Assembly: GCA_036172015.1 (NCBI GenBank)
Contig: JAVHSE010000079.1
Span: 1-6,758 of the forward strand
Direction: 5' to 3'
Source: UBA7396 sp036172015
Lineage (GTDB): Bacteria; Patescibacteriota; Gracilibacteria; BD1-5; UBA6164
Length of the DNA: 6,758 nt
Part shown: positions 6,725-6,758 of the stretch, piece after piece
How the letters are laid out: each line of letters begins with the position of its first letter
Position numbering within the stretch: position 1 is the first letter of the stretch
Program-made: the position numbers and the translations under genes
Notes under the pieces: generated by a model
Databases searched by the model: none
What the model was told of the DNA's origin: nothing
Seen by the model: only the letters and a program-made list of their open reading frames with translations

Positions 6725-6758
6725 AGGAAAAACAATTTAGAGAATTGGTAAATAAATG
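6700..6758 (+). CDS. start of an overlapping downstream gene (partial)
   Basis: ATG at 6700 opens a frame that runs to the window end, reading MTKKEREIKEKQFRELVNK, a charged, helix-prone N-terminus. It overlaps the kinase gene by 25 bases in another frame, a layout typical of translational coupling, since no Shine-Dalgarno is visible. It may be the kinase's partner, for example an antitoxin, or an unrelated gene in the same operon; too little is present to decide. The classical epsilon and PezA antitoxins are encoded upstream of their toxins, not downstream. Confidence 0.55.
   Translation, partial: MTKKEREIKEKQFRELVNK

Overview
This AT-rich window reads coherently only if UGA is translated as glycine. 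Under the standard code every gene breaks into short fragments. With UGA as Gly (translation table 25) four long reading frames appear, all ending in TAA, containing 66 in-frame TGA codons by my count (7, 23, 25 and 11). Many of these fall where the protein family has a conserved glycine: the PIEGFD and GLKE-G segments of the nitroreductase, the first Gly of the kinase P-loop, the GDE and GPW motifs of the two membrane proteins. TGG is still used for conserved Trp. UGA=Gly is known from the candidate phyla Gracilibacteria and Absconditabacteria (SR1), so the source is almost certainly one of these; the sequence does not let me choose between them.

Layout. Bases 1-38 may hold the tail of a rightward gene. 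A bidirectional terminator (117-155) separates it from two leftward genes: an NfsB-type nitroreductase (199-828) and, upstream of it, a large YbbP/FtsX-type ABC permease (888-3269). A 549-base intergenic region follows (3270-3818). It is dense in hairpins and contains a pair of plausible divergent promoters, flanked by a 14-base inverted repeat, and a possible small frameshifted gene. Rightward from there are a DUF4153 multi-pass membrane protein with a long soluble C-terminal domain (3819-5756), a strong palindromic terminator, a zeta-toxin-like P-loop kinase (5954-6724), and the start of a further gene that overlaps the kinase gene (6700-6758, cut by the window end).

How they fit together. 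The permease and the DUF4153 protein are both envelope proteins transcribed away from a shared intergenic region that carries the same 14-base element downstream of each promoter, so co-regulation is plausible but unproven. The permease has no ATPase gene beside it. The nitroreductase could be co-transcribed with the permease or use its own promoter at the permease 3' end. The kinase forms a separate unit with the overlapping downstream gene. I found no tRNA, rRNA, CRISPR array or transposase. The clearest points of interest are the recoded genes, the divergent regulatory region and the kinase/overlapping-ORF pair; none of them proves a new system.
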